In this document: piece after piece, positions 1 through 9,259 of the stretch
How the letters are laid out: the number at the start of each line of letters is the position of its first letter
Position numbering within the stretch: position 1 is the stretch's first letter
Source of the DNA: Muricea muricata
Lineage: Eukaryota > Cnidaria > Anthozoa > Malacalcyonacea > Plexauridae
NCBI GenBank assembly: GCA_963855995.1
Contig: OY979717.1
Span: 3,469,179-3,533,178 of the forward strand
Direction of reading: 5' to 3'
DNA: 64,000 nucleotides
Program-made: the position numbers and the translations under genes
The notes under the pieces: model-generated
Seen by the model: only the letters and a program-made list of their open reading frames with translations
The model's database searches: none
Told to the model about the DNA's origin: nothing

Positions 1-415
1 ACAAAAATTGCGCCTAAATTGTTCACATCAGTCTCAGGTTTTACATTATTTCTCAGTTCAACAAAGCAAAAAAGGTTAACTTTTACGACACGCAATAACA
101 CAGTGACGAAATAAATTCGTGCTATCAAATCCTCACCTAATCATAGCTACTTCACAACTGCGTGTCACAGAATTGTAACCCACAGAAGTCACTATACAGA
201 CTGATATATTCTTGGTTTACGCTTGACGACGATGTTGAAAAAAACTTCAAGAAATCAATATCATTAGAAACTATTGTAATTAGGACATGTTTTCCTGTTA
301 CCTTTTCCTGTTACCGTTTCTATTTGTTTTAGAAAGTCAGGAGATTGATTGCAAAGCATCACGTTTGTCAAGATCACTAAATCACTAAAAGTAAAGGTGT
401 ACATGACACACTTAC
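1..415. other. Intron or flank, nothing recognised
   Basis: AT-rich sequence downstream (in the minus sense) of the last placed VPS50 exon. No further exon, repeat or RNA gene could be supported. Confidence 0.5.
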
Positions 416-2305
416 GTCTATAATCAAATTCTCCTTGATACGTTTGAGAGAAGTAAGCAATTTTGTACTAAGGTCTGGTGTCTTTGATTCATCCTAAAAC
501 ATAAAATATCGAAAATATGCATTCAGTCAAAACACAGAAAAACTCTTCATTATTATCGTCTAAAAAAACTTCATTACTATCCTTTACGTCTTTATTAAAA
601 CAAAGAAACACTCCTGCTAAATACTGCATATCTTGTGATTTATTCCTGATATAGCACCCCTAGTCGTGTTTTAAATATTACATACGTATAGTCTGTAACC
701 CCACCATTGCTGGCACAATGTACCACGCACAGTTTCAAATACAATTTATAAAACCATCAGTTCTGATACTTGCTCACCCTTGAACAAAAATTGGACAAAT
801 AATTCACATTTAAATTCACAGAAAACCTACCATGACATTTGGGCTGAAAAATCTTTGAACCTGCGTGAGAATAAAGAAAAATATTTATTAATTTATTGTC
901 CGACATTTTAATAAATTACGGACACTTTATTCTTCTTCATATAATAGGATTTTTTACTTAAACTTTTTTATTGTTTTAAATATAACTAAGTTAAGAACGA
1001 TGCATATACTTACAGCAAAAAGATAATAATCAAAAAGCTGCGATACACAAATAACAACGTCAAAGGCGATCGGTTTTAAAACATTCATCATTTGCATATA
1101 CTTTCCTGAAAATGGCAACATTTTAAATGTCACGAGAAAGGATTTAGCCAAACGTTTTCTAGATTACATTATATGGAAGTAGAATATACAATCATGCAGC
1201 GTAATATATTGACTACCAGAAGCAATTTAAATAACGTAGAGACACTCGAATTGCAGGTTCGCTTTTCAATGCATATCTTTCATTCTCCTCAACTCCCAGC
1301 CACACTTGTTTCAATAACTATTATGACATATCGAAAATATGTTCCTTACCAAACAATCTCAGAACATTCAAGGTAGTATTGGTAACAATCGGTCCATGGT
1401 TTCTGCTCAACTTTTTTCCGAGTTTTGCGTGCGAGTTATATCTGAAAGAAGAAATAAAGAGGGGCCGGCGGATAAGCGCAATATTTCCTCATAATCGTGC
1501 ATTTTGCGAAGAAAGCATCATATGACAATGTGTAGACCTTTGCACAAGTATGAATATCAGAGATGAAGGCATTAACAAAATTAATGTTGAAAGCCAAAAA
1601 ATAGAATTTCTGATACTTTAATATAATTTCTATTACTGATAAAAATTTTAAAAATTCAAGGGAGCTCAGAAAAACAATGAGTTGTAAAACTGAAAAGTAG
1701 AAAAAAAGTGTTTATAGCATTAACGCAGTTTTTTTATTTGTCCAGCCGTTCTTAAGTCAATCATTTTTGAAATGCGGAAAATGGATAAAAAAATAAGAGA
1801 AAAGACTAGGACTAGCTTCAAATAGTCTTTTTGACAGGTCGCAGCTCTGGCAAAAAAATGTTCTACGCACAGTTTTTTATTATACTTTTACGTCATGCAA
1901 CGCATTTTTAATTTTAGCTCCCTCGAAATTTTAAGATATTTTTCGTAATAAAAACTTATATTAAAATATCAGAAATTTTTTGCTTTCAGCATTAATTTCA
2001 AAAATGCCACTATATATATATGATGCTCATACTTGTGTCTAAATCTACACATCCTGTCATTTTGGTGCTTTCTTCACAAAATACACAATGCTTCTACATA
2101 TCCGCTCCACTAATACAACATAACATAAAATGGATTAGACGCAAGCATGATAATCGTGTAAGCTAGAGTACTTTGTATTGCATGCAGATGTCTACCAAAT
2201 TCGTTGCCAAATATATCAATTCAAGAGTAACTAATGAACGTCGGTGACCCAACCTTGGTGATGGTTCTCCAGTTCTCTCATCGACATAATCCAGTTTTAG
2301 CTCAT
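416..2305 (-). CDS. VPS50: VPS50/syndetin, exons 23-27 (continues past left edge)
   Basis: These exons continue the same host gene after a 20.5-kb intron that contains the BEL/Polinton nest. Exons: 2254-2305 ([12 protein letters not shown]), 1350-1441 ([13 protein letters not shown]), 1014-1105 ([16 protein letters not shown], then SQLFDYYLF), 831-860 and 416-493 ([12 protein letters not shown]). All phases join exactly, and total coding length with the upstream exons is 2025 nt, or 675 codons. Family members are around 950 residues, so roughly 300 C-terminal residues should lie left of position 1. No exon was recognised in 1-415. The open frame at 954-1151 is this exon read into its flanking introns, not a separate gene. 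Confidence 0.9.
1445..2115. repeat. Foldback (MITE-like) element in a VPS50 intron
   Basis: Two imperfect arms face each other: roughly 1460-1680 and the reverse complement of 1915-2112. Shared blocks include the GAAGAAAGCA segment, the AATGTTGAAAGC / AATGCTGAAAGC segment and GAGGGAGCT. Termini and target duplication could not be fixed. It encodes nothing and lies between VPS50 exons 23 and 24. Confidence 0.6.
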
Positions 2306-2398
2306 CTACAAACGATAGTAATGCACAACGTACTTATCTCTGTACAAATTAATATTTATAGTTATATTAAGCTTATGGATAGAATGCTATACACTCCA

Positions 2399-2624
2399 TG
2401 TTCGAAAACTAATCGTTAGTATCGTTTGGCATACATAAAGTTCTTCCTAGTTATACGCTGTACGCTTGTAACGCGGGCAGAAAAACGTAGTCTTAAGCTA
2501 ATTTTACATTTTTGTAAACACATAGACGACTTTTAGAGAAAAAACATTTGAATAAAACCTTTTTTAAGCGTTCTTGGGCCTTTTAGGCTGTTGACGAGTA
2601 TTGGCAGTTCTACTACTGAGAACA
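2399..2624 (+). repeat. 5' LTR of BEL/Pao 1
   Basis: 226 bp, TG...CA termini. It contains an AATAAA at about 2551 and matches 20660-21309 after removal of the inserted MITE there. Confidence 0.93.
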
Positions 2625-2701
2625 TTTAGTCCTTTTGAGCCGGATCTCTGTACAGACGAACGAAAAATTGTGTTATTTTACGGGTGTATGAAAAGTCCAA
2701 G

Positions 2702-3990
2702 ATGGAGGAAGGCCAAACAAGCGCGGCAGTTGAGCAAGAAAAAGACGTCTCGGAGACAATGATAACAGCGTAGACTGACATTAATGGTGAGAAAAAGGAT
2801 GAAATTGAAAGCACCGTGAGTACAATTAAGATTAAAAATCTTAGAAATAAAAAAAAATTAGCGAAAGCCAGAATGACAAAAGCAAAAAAGCATGTTAGTG
2901 ACCTTCGACCAGTGGATATCCCATTGCCTAGTAAGAATGCTGTACGAAGAGCAGTAAATAGGGTTAACTCGGAAATGAGCATTATCACGACCATAATTGA
3001 TAAATTAAGAGAAGTTTATGCCATGAGTAACGAGGATGAGACTAGCACAGTAATTGACACACTAGAAAAAGAGTTAGATGACATTGAGAATTCAGTTGAT
3101 ATTTGTGTGGCCGCAGCTGAGAAGCATTTAGAAACAGAATCAATGCGGGAGAAACAGAGTCAATATTACTATCAGTCGATTCAAAAGAGAGTTCTAAAGC
3201 AAAGTTTACTTCCCCCTCAAAAGTAGCATCCCGAGTTCCACTAGCAATATCCTCCCACATAGAGCAGAAACAGTTGGAAGCAAGGAGCCAGACGATAGAT
3301 TACACAAAATGGAAATGGAACAACAAGAAAAGGAACAACAAATGAGAGAGCTAGCTGCAGAGCTTGAACTAACCAGACAACGCACAGAAGAAGCTAGGAA
3401 GATAGCAGAAATAACAAGTCAAAAGCAAAAGACGGAGAGAAATTACAGGTAGGCGATGGTGACACTGTTAAGGACTTTCTGGCCAAGCATCAATTTACAA
3501 CAGATTTACCCAAAGAAGTGCAAGATCGAGTTTTTACCAGATCACCCGTTAGCTAAAGGGTGTCGAACTTCCAAAGTTTGCAGGCACCGACAACACCACT
3601 TACGAGCCCTAGAAGGCAGCATTTATGATGATGGTCGACTCTCAAAATATCCCTGTTGGTAAAAAATGTTGAGGTTGCAAGGTACTCTAGTTTAACTGGC
3701 AAAGCACTGACACTTGTGAAGGATTTGGGATACTCTGGTGCTGCCCATGAAAGAGCAAAGTCAAGGTTAGAGAAAAGATATGGGGGAGATAGGCGACTAC
3801 AGATAACGCATCTAACAACCTTGCGTAATTGGCCGAAATTCCGCTCCCGCAATCTACAAGATTTAGAAAAATTTCAGGCCCTATTGGAGAGAATTTTGGC
3901 TGCAATGGCTGACAGTTCACCTGGGCAGGAACAAAGCTTGAACCTATCAGCGAAAGATAAGCTAAGCGAGTAATACATTCAAGCCTATAA
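2702..3990 (+). pseudogene. BEL/Pao 1 gag remnant
   Basis: Reading starts at the ATG at 2702 and meets a TAG at 2771-2773 in frame. It then continues openly to 3226 with a lysine-rich, coiled-coil-prone gag N-terminus. A frame change near 3200 leads into a Glu/Gln-rich coil (QQEKEQQMRELAAELELT). Near 3560-3700 a DUF1759-like segment (VELPKFAGTD) appears in another frame, followed by several more stops. The order matches the gag of the second BEL element at 49818-56210. No intact product is possible. Confidence 0.8.
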
Positions 3991-4424
3991 GTATTGGCCG
4001 ATGGATCATGCTAAAGACGACAGCTTTGGATCCTTGGTTGACTGGGTAGAACTCCGCGTACAAGTCATGGAAAAGGCAAGAGAGGAGACTGAATGAATTG
4101 GCAAAAAGAGTAAAAAGGCAGCAAGGACGAGAGTAGCTGAAACAATAACGTTCGAGAGTGGACATTATATAGTTGGTATCCCATGGAAGGAGGGCGAACC
4201 AGCGTCAAAAATAATTATGATGCTGCCTTGACACGACTTAAAAGTCAGGAAAAGTCACTTAAGAGAAAAGGCACGGACATAATGAACGCATATATATAAA
4301 GACAGTTAGCACACCCGAAAGCAACGTGTAATGGCTCCTTCCGCATTCCCCGGTAATCCGACCAGATAGAGACACAACAAAGGTCCGCGTAGTGTTGCCA
4401 CGAAATACGAAGGAAAAAGTCTGA

Positions 4425-5060
4425 ATGATGCGACACGACCTGCATGGCCCGAAATTGCAAAGGGAAGCTGTGAACGTCCTTACGCGTTTTTGCAAAGCGC
4501 CGGTTGCGCTTATGGTTGATATATCCGAAATGTTTTTACAAATTGGATTGCGGGAAGAAGATCGACCATATCACCGGTTCCTGTGGGGAGACTTTGATGC
4601 CTCGAAAGAACCCGACGTTTACGAGTTTCGGCGGATGTTATTCGGAAACGCAGCATCGCCCTTTTGCTCGCAGTATGTCCTCTATTAACACGCCCAAGCT
4701 CATAGAACCGAATTTCCTGAGGCGGCCGAATCCGTGGACGATTCCATGTACGTGGACGATTTATTGGACTCTACTGAAACCGTCCAGAGCACACAGCAAT
4801 TACAACGTCAGCTGACTGATATGCTTTCCACGACGGGCTTTAGCATGCATAAGTGGGCATCAAATGAACCAAAGGCGATAGACAACATCCCAATAGCCGA
4901 TCGTTTGCCGTGCGTTCAAATCAATGTGAAGACTCTTTTCGAACCAAAACATTAGGTGTCCGATGGGAAGCAGCCAGAGATGCCTTTGTGTTCCAAGTCA
5001 AACAACCTGATATGAGCATAACTCCAACCAAACGAAACGTACTGAGTGCAATTGCATCTC
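4425..5060 (+). pseudogene. BEL/Pao 1 reverse transcriptase, 5' part
   Basis: Shows BEL reverse transcriptase blocks: ALMVDISEMFLQIGL, EEDRPYHRFLWGD and, after a stop and frame change at 4686-4734, the YVDD catalytic motif with a following thumb-like segment. The frame runs up to the 6-bp target site of the Polinton at 5055-5060 and resumes at 18334 on the far side, so this is one gene split by insertion. Further frameshifts lie near 4950. Confidence 0.85.
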
Positions 5061-5100
5061 AGTAGATTACCCCCCCCCATATAGCTATGAAAGGGATGCC

Positions 5101-5262
5101 GACAATGACGTCATAGCGCATGAACAGCACGTGAACAGCACATGTACATAGGATTGACGTCATAGCACGTGAACAGCACATGTACATAGAATTGACGTCA
5201 TAGCACGTGAACAGCACATGCACATTGGTTTGGGGTCATAGCGCGTGATCAGCACGTGCACA
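5101..5262 (+). repeat. Subterminal CRE-like tandem repeats (left)
   Basis: Units of about 38 bp carry TGACGTCAT followed by AGCACGTGAACAGCAC. The common GTCATA sits at 5110, 5159, 5197 and 5235. The first spacing is 49 bp because an 11-bp block is repeated. TGACGTCA is the CREB/ATF palindrome. The mirror copy is at about 18125-18290. Possible roles are binding by integrase or terminal protein, or enhancer activity. Confidence 0.75.
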
Positions 5263-5364
5263 TTACAAATTTGGTTCCTAGGGCAATCCCAAGCGCGGCA
5301 TGTGTATCAGAAAAGAGAGAAATGCAGTATAGGTTTAAAAAATATTTATTTCAAGTTTTACAAA

Positions 5365-5772
5365 CTAGTGATTATATTTCAGTTGGTATAAACATATGAG
5401 ATAATCTATGAGATTTTTAAAAGTAAAAGTTTTTTCGATACTAGTGGATAGAGTATGTAAAGTTAAGTATGATAGTTTAAAAGTTTGTTCAAAAATGTTC
5501 CGACATTTTGTTGGTGGTTCTTCGTACTTGAGGATTTTAAATGCTTCCACGATTAGGATCCAGATATGTTCTTTCCCGATATGTGATTTTGCTTCTTCGC
5601 AACAGTTCCACCAACTACATAATTCCCCAGTGTTTGTGTCTTTTCGTTCTATTTCTTTAATTTTTCTTGCGATCAATTCTACAGTTATCGCAGCAGTCAG
5701 TTCCTTTGGAGTAAATTGTTCTTCGAGGTTAAAAATGTTATCAGAATACATCTGCTTAAAGGAATGTGCCAT
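5365..5772 (-). CDS. TIR-encoded Polinton protein (left copy), unknown function
   Basis: A 135-residue product starting MAHSFKQMYSDN. This Met was chosen because the sequence upstream of it differs between the two TIR copies while the body is nearly identical (Ile/Val and Ile/Thr changes only). It is transcribed outward, toward the terminus, and is followed by an AATAAA signal at 5345-5350. The central block (W, Cys-Cys, then IWILIVEAFKIL) resembles the 6441-6716 frame (VWHLFLEALRIL), so the two look like divergent paralogues. I do not recognise a named domain. Confidence 0.75.
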   Translation of the reverse strand: MAHSFKQMYSDNIFNLEEQFTPKELTAAITVELIARKIKEIERKDTNTGELCSWWNCCEEAKSHIGKEHIWILIVEAFKILKYEEPPTKCRNIFEQTFKLSYLTLHTLSTSIEKTFTFKNLIDYLICLYQLKYNH

Positions 5773-5879
5773 TGTAGCTAGTGTCCGTACGGCTTGAAGA
5801 GCAAGTGTATTATGATAGAGTATCTTGCAATACATGTATTGAGTCAGTAGAGCGTTGCGCGTAGGAGTGAAGGTTAGGT

Positions 5880-6030
5880 ATTTTTAGAGCGTACGTTCGC
5901 TACGCTGCTGTTTAGGCATTGTCTTGCAGGGTGCCGGATATTGTAAGAGCGAACGTACGGTAGTGTTTAAACGCTGTACGTTCGCTATGCTGCTGTTTAG
6001 ACATTGTTTTAAGCGCACGTACGCGTGGCA
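5880..6030. promoter_or_regulatory. Cluster of CGTACG-centred palindromic sites upstream of the TIR gene
   Basis: At least four sites related to AGCGTACGTTCGCT occur within 150 bp, at about 5888, 5950, 5981 and 6006, in alternating orientation and separated by the repeated phrase GCTGCTGTTTAG. They lie just upstream of the TIR gene start in both TIRs, so a promoter or operator role is plausible. Confidence 0.5.
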
Positions 6031-6238
6031 AGGTCAATTCAGGCAATGATATACAGTATGCTAATGTTTAGGCATTGTCAAAATGCCTCAAGGCATATTC
6101 TAATTGCGTCATACGGCAGGCATCGCCCATGCGTACCTTGAATATAAAAATCCATAAATCGAGCTAATTTTTTATTGCATTGAAGTTTTTTTACCCGAAC
6201 TGTTTTTTACTGCATTTAAGCGTAGAATATCTGAGGAA

Positions 6239-6716
6239 ATGAATTTTTCGAAAGGATTCACGTATAAAAACAAAGTGTTTACAGATGAGGTTTCTTCTGT
6301 AGACTATCAGAAACTTTGTAGACTATTAGAAACGATAACAGCTTGGGCTGTTTCTGACGAAATTGAAAAGCTTTCTAAGGAGAAATGTTGTGGATGTGAG
6401 TATGACCATCCCAGTCAGCGTCGACACGATTGCCTGATCGATGTTAACTGTTGAAGAAAAATGGTCAACGTACGGTTTGGAAGCGATAGAGAGAGTGAAC
6501 AGCAAGCGGATGGTATGGCATCTATTTTTGGAGGCATTGAGAATTTTAAAACTAAAATATTACAACAGTATTGTCGACCATTTAAATGATCTTCGGCGCG
6601 ATCCTGATTCTGCATTGTTGTATTCCTTAATGGGACTTCATCTCGATACGAATAATACAGAATTTAACTCTGTTTTGAACTATCTTTCCTACTGGAAAGA
6701 AGGCAGAGGGTACTAA
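6239..6716 (+). pseudogene. Polinton CxC/HPSQ-motif protein, frameshifted
   Basis: The first frame (6239-6454) carries CCGCEYDHPSQRRHDCL, a probable metal-binding motif of Cys and His. The second frame (from about 6441 to 6716) gives a helical C-terminus with VWHLFLEALRILKL. The two overlap by 14 nt in different frames, and together they would equal one protein of about 155 residues. One indel near 6441-6454 is the simplest explanation. The paralogue in the TIRs keeps the second half but lacks the CxC/HPSQ block. Function unknown. Confidence 0.6.
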
Positions 6717-6760
6717 ATTAAACATTTACGAACACGTGATCGGAAGCGACGTTTAAAAAC

Positions 6761-6768
6761 TATATAAG
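6761..6768 (+). promoter_or_regulatory. TATA box of the GRF gene
   Basis: TATATAAG. Initiation about 30 bp downstream would start near 6790, after the ATG at 6774, so translation should begin at the MMK pair at 6810-6815. Confidence 0.6.
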
Positions 6769-6809
6769 AGTGCATGATCGATAAAAATTTAGTTACATTA
6801 ATATACTGT

Positions 6810-7394
6810 ATGATGAAGTGCTTACACGGCGAACCAGCTGCTCATTCAACGACTGAAAAAGGCTCATTTTGGTTCTGTGGTCAGAGTCAAACATGTCACT
6901 TTTTCTGCACGGAAGACGATGGGTATTTGTATGAAAAAGCCATAGCTGCCTGGAAATGCACGAATCAACCGCATCCAGTATGTGGTGGTCATAATAAACT
7001 TGCGAAGATGCGCGTCGTCAAAGACATGATGAAAGAGAGTTACGGAAGACCGTTTTTTGTGTGTTCTGAAAGAAACAGTCCATGTACCTTCTGGCAGTGG
7101 GGTGATGTACAGCCATTAACGCGTCCGATGTGTCGACATGGGTTTGCGTGTGCGGTTCTCAAAGTAAAAAAAGACGGCATCAACAAGGGTCGTGTGTTTT
7201 TCAGCTGCCCAAACGGAAAGGAAAACTCGTGCGGTTATTTCGAATGGGCTCCGGAGGAAGAGGAGGGTTCAATACAGCCAGTCAACTCATTCGTACCCGA
7301 GCCGTGGAAATACAAAACCAAAGAGCAAGAGAACTATTTTAAGAACTGCTTTGACAATTTAGTGCATAGTTTTCAGGACATGAATATTAACTAG
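6810..7394 (+). CDS. Triple GRF zinc-finger protein
   Basis: 194 residues from the ATG at 6810, chosen because the TATA box at 6761 makes the ATG at 6774 unlikely to be transcribed. It contains three GRF-type (CHCC) zinc fingers in a row: CLHGEPAAH...FWFC...CHFF, PVCGGHNKL...PFFVC...CTFWQW, and the most canonical one, RPMCRHGFACAVLKVKK with GINKGRVFFSCP and CGYFEW. GRF fingers in APE2, TOP3A and NEIL3 bind single-stranded DNA, so a role in element replication, repair or packaging is possible. Polyadenylation signal AATAAA at 7429-7434. No catalytic domain is attached. Confidence 0.85.
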   Translation: MMKCLHGEPAAHSTTEKGSFWFCGQSQTCHFFCTEDDGYLYEKAIAAWKCTNQPHPVCGGHNKLAKMRVVKDMMKESYGRPFFVCSERNSPCTFWQWGDVQPLTRPMCRHGFACAVLKVKKDGINKGRVFFSCPNGKENSCGYFEWAPEEEEGSIQPVNSFVPEPWKYKTKEQENYFKNCFDNLVHSFQDMNIN

Positions 7395-7487
7395 CTTGTT
7401 TAATGTTTGTATGAATTACTATACTTTAAATAAATACGTTTTACCTTTTTGTATTCATTCTCGTTTTGGTCTGTGTTTGAGGGGGAA

Positions 7488-7838
7488 ATGGAAGTAATTT
7501 TGGACGAGCTTCAAAAAAATAACGTAGATATTGATATGCGAACGTTATCGCATCATGTGAACTATTTACTTGACAAGCATGGAGACATATATCAGTCAAT
7601 AGTTTCACGCTGTCCTGATCTTGTGACTATTTTTTACGAAATCGACGTAGTTAATTTTGGTCGTGCCATGGCTTATTTAACACTGGTTTATTTAACGAAA
7701 GTTTCTGGAGATGAGGCACGTGTAGCTGTACAGTTAGTTGCTAAACGTTTGAGGAACTTTGATTTTGCTAAGTTCAAGATCGAAGAAAGTTTTTTTGACA
7801 AAATAATGTCTATTTTTCAACGCTTGTTTTCGTCATAA
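7488..7838 (+). CDS. Bcl-2-like protein of the Polinton
   Basis: 116 residues from ATG 7488. Residues 45-64 match the BH1 region of the Bcl-2 family: a helix ending in Ile-Phe-Tyr, then VNFGRAMAYL, where cellular proteins have the NWGR signature. The flanking pattern is all-helical as expected for this fold. It is shorter than cellular Bcl-2 proteins, has no obvious BH2 tryptophan motif and no clear C-terminal anchor. Viral Bcl-2 homologues generally delay death of the infected cell, and Bcl-2-like genes have been reported in related adintoviruses. AATAAA at 7856-7861. Identity rests on one motif plus length and helicity. Confidence 0.7.
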   Translation: MEVILDELQKNNVDIDMRTLSHHVNYLLDKHGDIYQSIVSRCPDLVTIFYEIDVVNFGRAMAYLTLVYLTKVSGDEARVAVQLVAKRLRNFDFAKFKIEESFFDKIMSIFQRLFSS

Positions 7839-7890
7839 AACTTAGAGGTTTGCGAAATAAAATTCAGTACATGTCTTCCTTGTGAGCCCG

Positions 7891-8535
7891 ATGGATGTGA
7901 GATTTAGGACGCCTGCTAATTTTTATATCTGCGGTGCAAGTCAAAGCGGAAAGTCTTTCTTTCTTCGTTCCATGTTACGTAACCTTGAATATTTATTTTC
8001 ATCGATACCCTCTAAGATAATATATTCGTATGGCGTATATCAGAAAGAATTTGCCGAGCTATCAGAAACTGTACCGAACATACAGTTTGTGGAGGGATTT
8101 CCAAACGATTTATATGATATGACAGATGCTCACGATAGCTCAATGGTAATTTTGGATGATTTAATGTCCCAGTGCTCAAACGATCAACGCGTGGTTGACC
8201 TTTTTACCCGTGGCTCTCATCATCGTGGGATAACGGTTTTATTTCTTACTCAAAACCTATTTCCGCCAGGTAAACTTTCGAGAACGCTCAGTTTAAATGC
8301 GCATTACATGTTGATATTTCGAAATCCGCGTGATTCACTTGGAATTACAACATTGGCTCGTCAAATGTACCCAAAGAATGTCGACTATTTGCTTGAATCA
8401 TATAACGATGCTACGAAAAGGCCATACGGCTATCTTTTGCTGGATCTCCATCAATTAACGCCCGCGGATATGAGATTGCGAACAAACATTTTGCCCAACG
8501 AGAGACATATTGTTTACGTTATGCGAAACGCATAA
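7891..8535 (+). CDS. Packaging ATPase (FtsK/HerA, A32-like)
   Basis: 214 residues from ATG 7891. Walker A GASQSGKS at residues 15-22, Walker B MVILDD at 85-90, sensor-like FLTQNL and Arg-rich region afterwards. This is the genome-packaging ATPase of Polintons, adintoviruses and other double-jelly-roll viruses, which pumps DNA into preformed capsids. It lies only about 50 bp after the Bcl-2-like gene, on the same strand. Intact. Confidence 0.92.
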   Translation: MDVRFRTPANFYICGASQSGKSFFLRSMLRNLEYLFSSIPSKIIYSYGVYQKEFAELSETVPNIQFVEGFPNDLYDMTDAHDSSMVILDDLMSQCSNDQRVVDLFTRGSHHRGITVLFLTQNLFPPGKLSRTLSLNAHYMLIFRNPRDSLGITTLARQMYPKNVDYLLESYNDATKRPYGYLLLDLHQLTPADMRLRTNILPNERHIVYVMRNA

Positions 8536-8920
8536 GTGACTTTCTATGTAATGTAATTATTATTATTTAAATCCTTTACGCAACCCAACAAAATGTAAAA
8601 GTTATAACATCCAGAATATAAAAATATAAAAAACCCCATTGTTATGTGTGTTATTATACACTAGTTGTCAAGTAAATATCTGTGCTTGAGCCTGAGGAGC
8701 TCATAGACGTAACCGTAGGGCTCATGTGAACTGTTTCAAGGGTTTATCAATGACTATTCACCTGCTTTTGTGTAAATTACGTCTGCACATACAGAAAACT
8801 ATTCCTAAATGTTTTCAAATTGCATAAAGGGGGTGAGGTGTCAGATAAGGCGTTTGTTTACTTTTATCCATTAGCGAGTTATAAAATCATGCTTTTCACG
8901 CAATTCAGTTTATTTGTCTC
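8536..8920. other. Polinton spacer without a gene
   Basis: 385 bp, AT-rich, between the ATPase and the pX-like gene. No clear ORF; TATA-like AT runs near 8620-8640 and 8880 (TTATAAAATC) may promote the downstream gene. Confidence 0.5.
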
Positions 8921-9259
8921 ATGATGTCAAAGAGGATGAGAGGTAGTTTGCCTTACTTGCAAATACTTGCAAAGTGTAAACCTAAAGTACGAAAAGTTCT
9001 TATAGAACATGGGCCAAGCAACCTTGTATTGAGCATTTGTGAATGCTGTCACAACGTCTTAAAAGGGACAGTTCCCCTGACGAAGAGGCAGAAACAACAT
9101 TTGTCACGATACAAGAAACACCTTAGAGACTTGGCAAACAAAAAGGTCTCACGCGTAAAGAAACAACGCTTGTTGACTCAGCAGAAAGGTGGGGGGAATT
9201 TGTTAGCAGCGCTTTTACCACCTGTTTTAACTGTGTTAACTAGCTTGTTAACAGAATGA
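8921..9259 (+). CDS. Adenovirus pX (mu)-like basic core protein
   Basis: 112 residues. Layout: CICECCHNVLKG (cysteine cluster), a strongly basic helix rich in Lys/Arg/His (KRQKQHLSRYKKHLRDL), then a Gly-Gly-Gly hinge and hydrophobic tail LLAALLPPVLTVLTSLL. This matches the conserved small basic proteins of Polintons and adintoviruses compared with adenovirus pX/mu, which condense DNA in the virion. The stop overlaps the next ATG (ATGA at 9256-9259). Its last two thirds are duplicated at 9722-9990. Function inferred from charge pattern and family. Confidence 0.7.
   Translation: MMSKRMRGSLPYLQILAKCKPKVRKVLIEHGPSNLVLSICECCHNVLKGTVPLTKRQKQHLSRYKKHLRDLANKKVSRVKKQRLLTQQKGGGNLLAALLPPVLTVLTSLLTE

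Larger units (their letters stand above)
5061..6109 (+). repeat. Left terminal inverted repeat of the Polinton
   Basis: About 1,049 bp, matching the reverse complement of 17289-18327 with few differences. Contains subterminal tandem repeats and one complete gene reading outward. Similarity stops at ACGCAATTAG (inner edge). Confidence 0.93.

Noticed and set aside
954-1151. A 65-codon minus-strand frame as a separate small gene
   Set aside because: Only its middle is protein-like and it is VPS50 exon 25; the ends read into introns.
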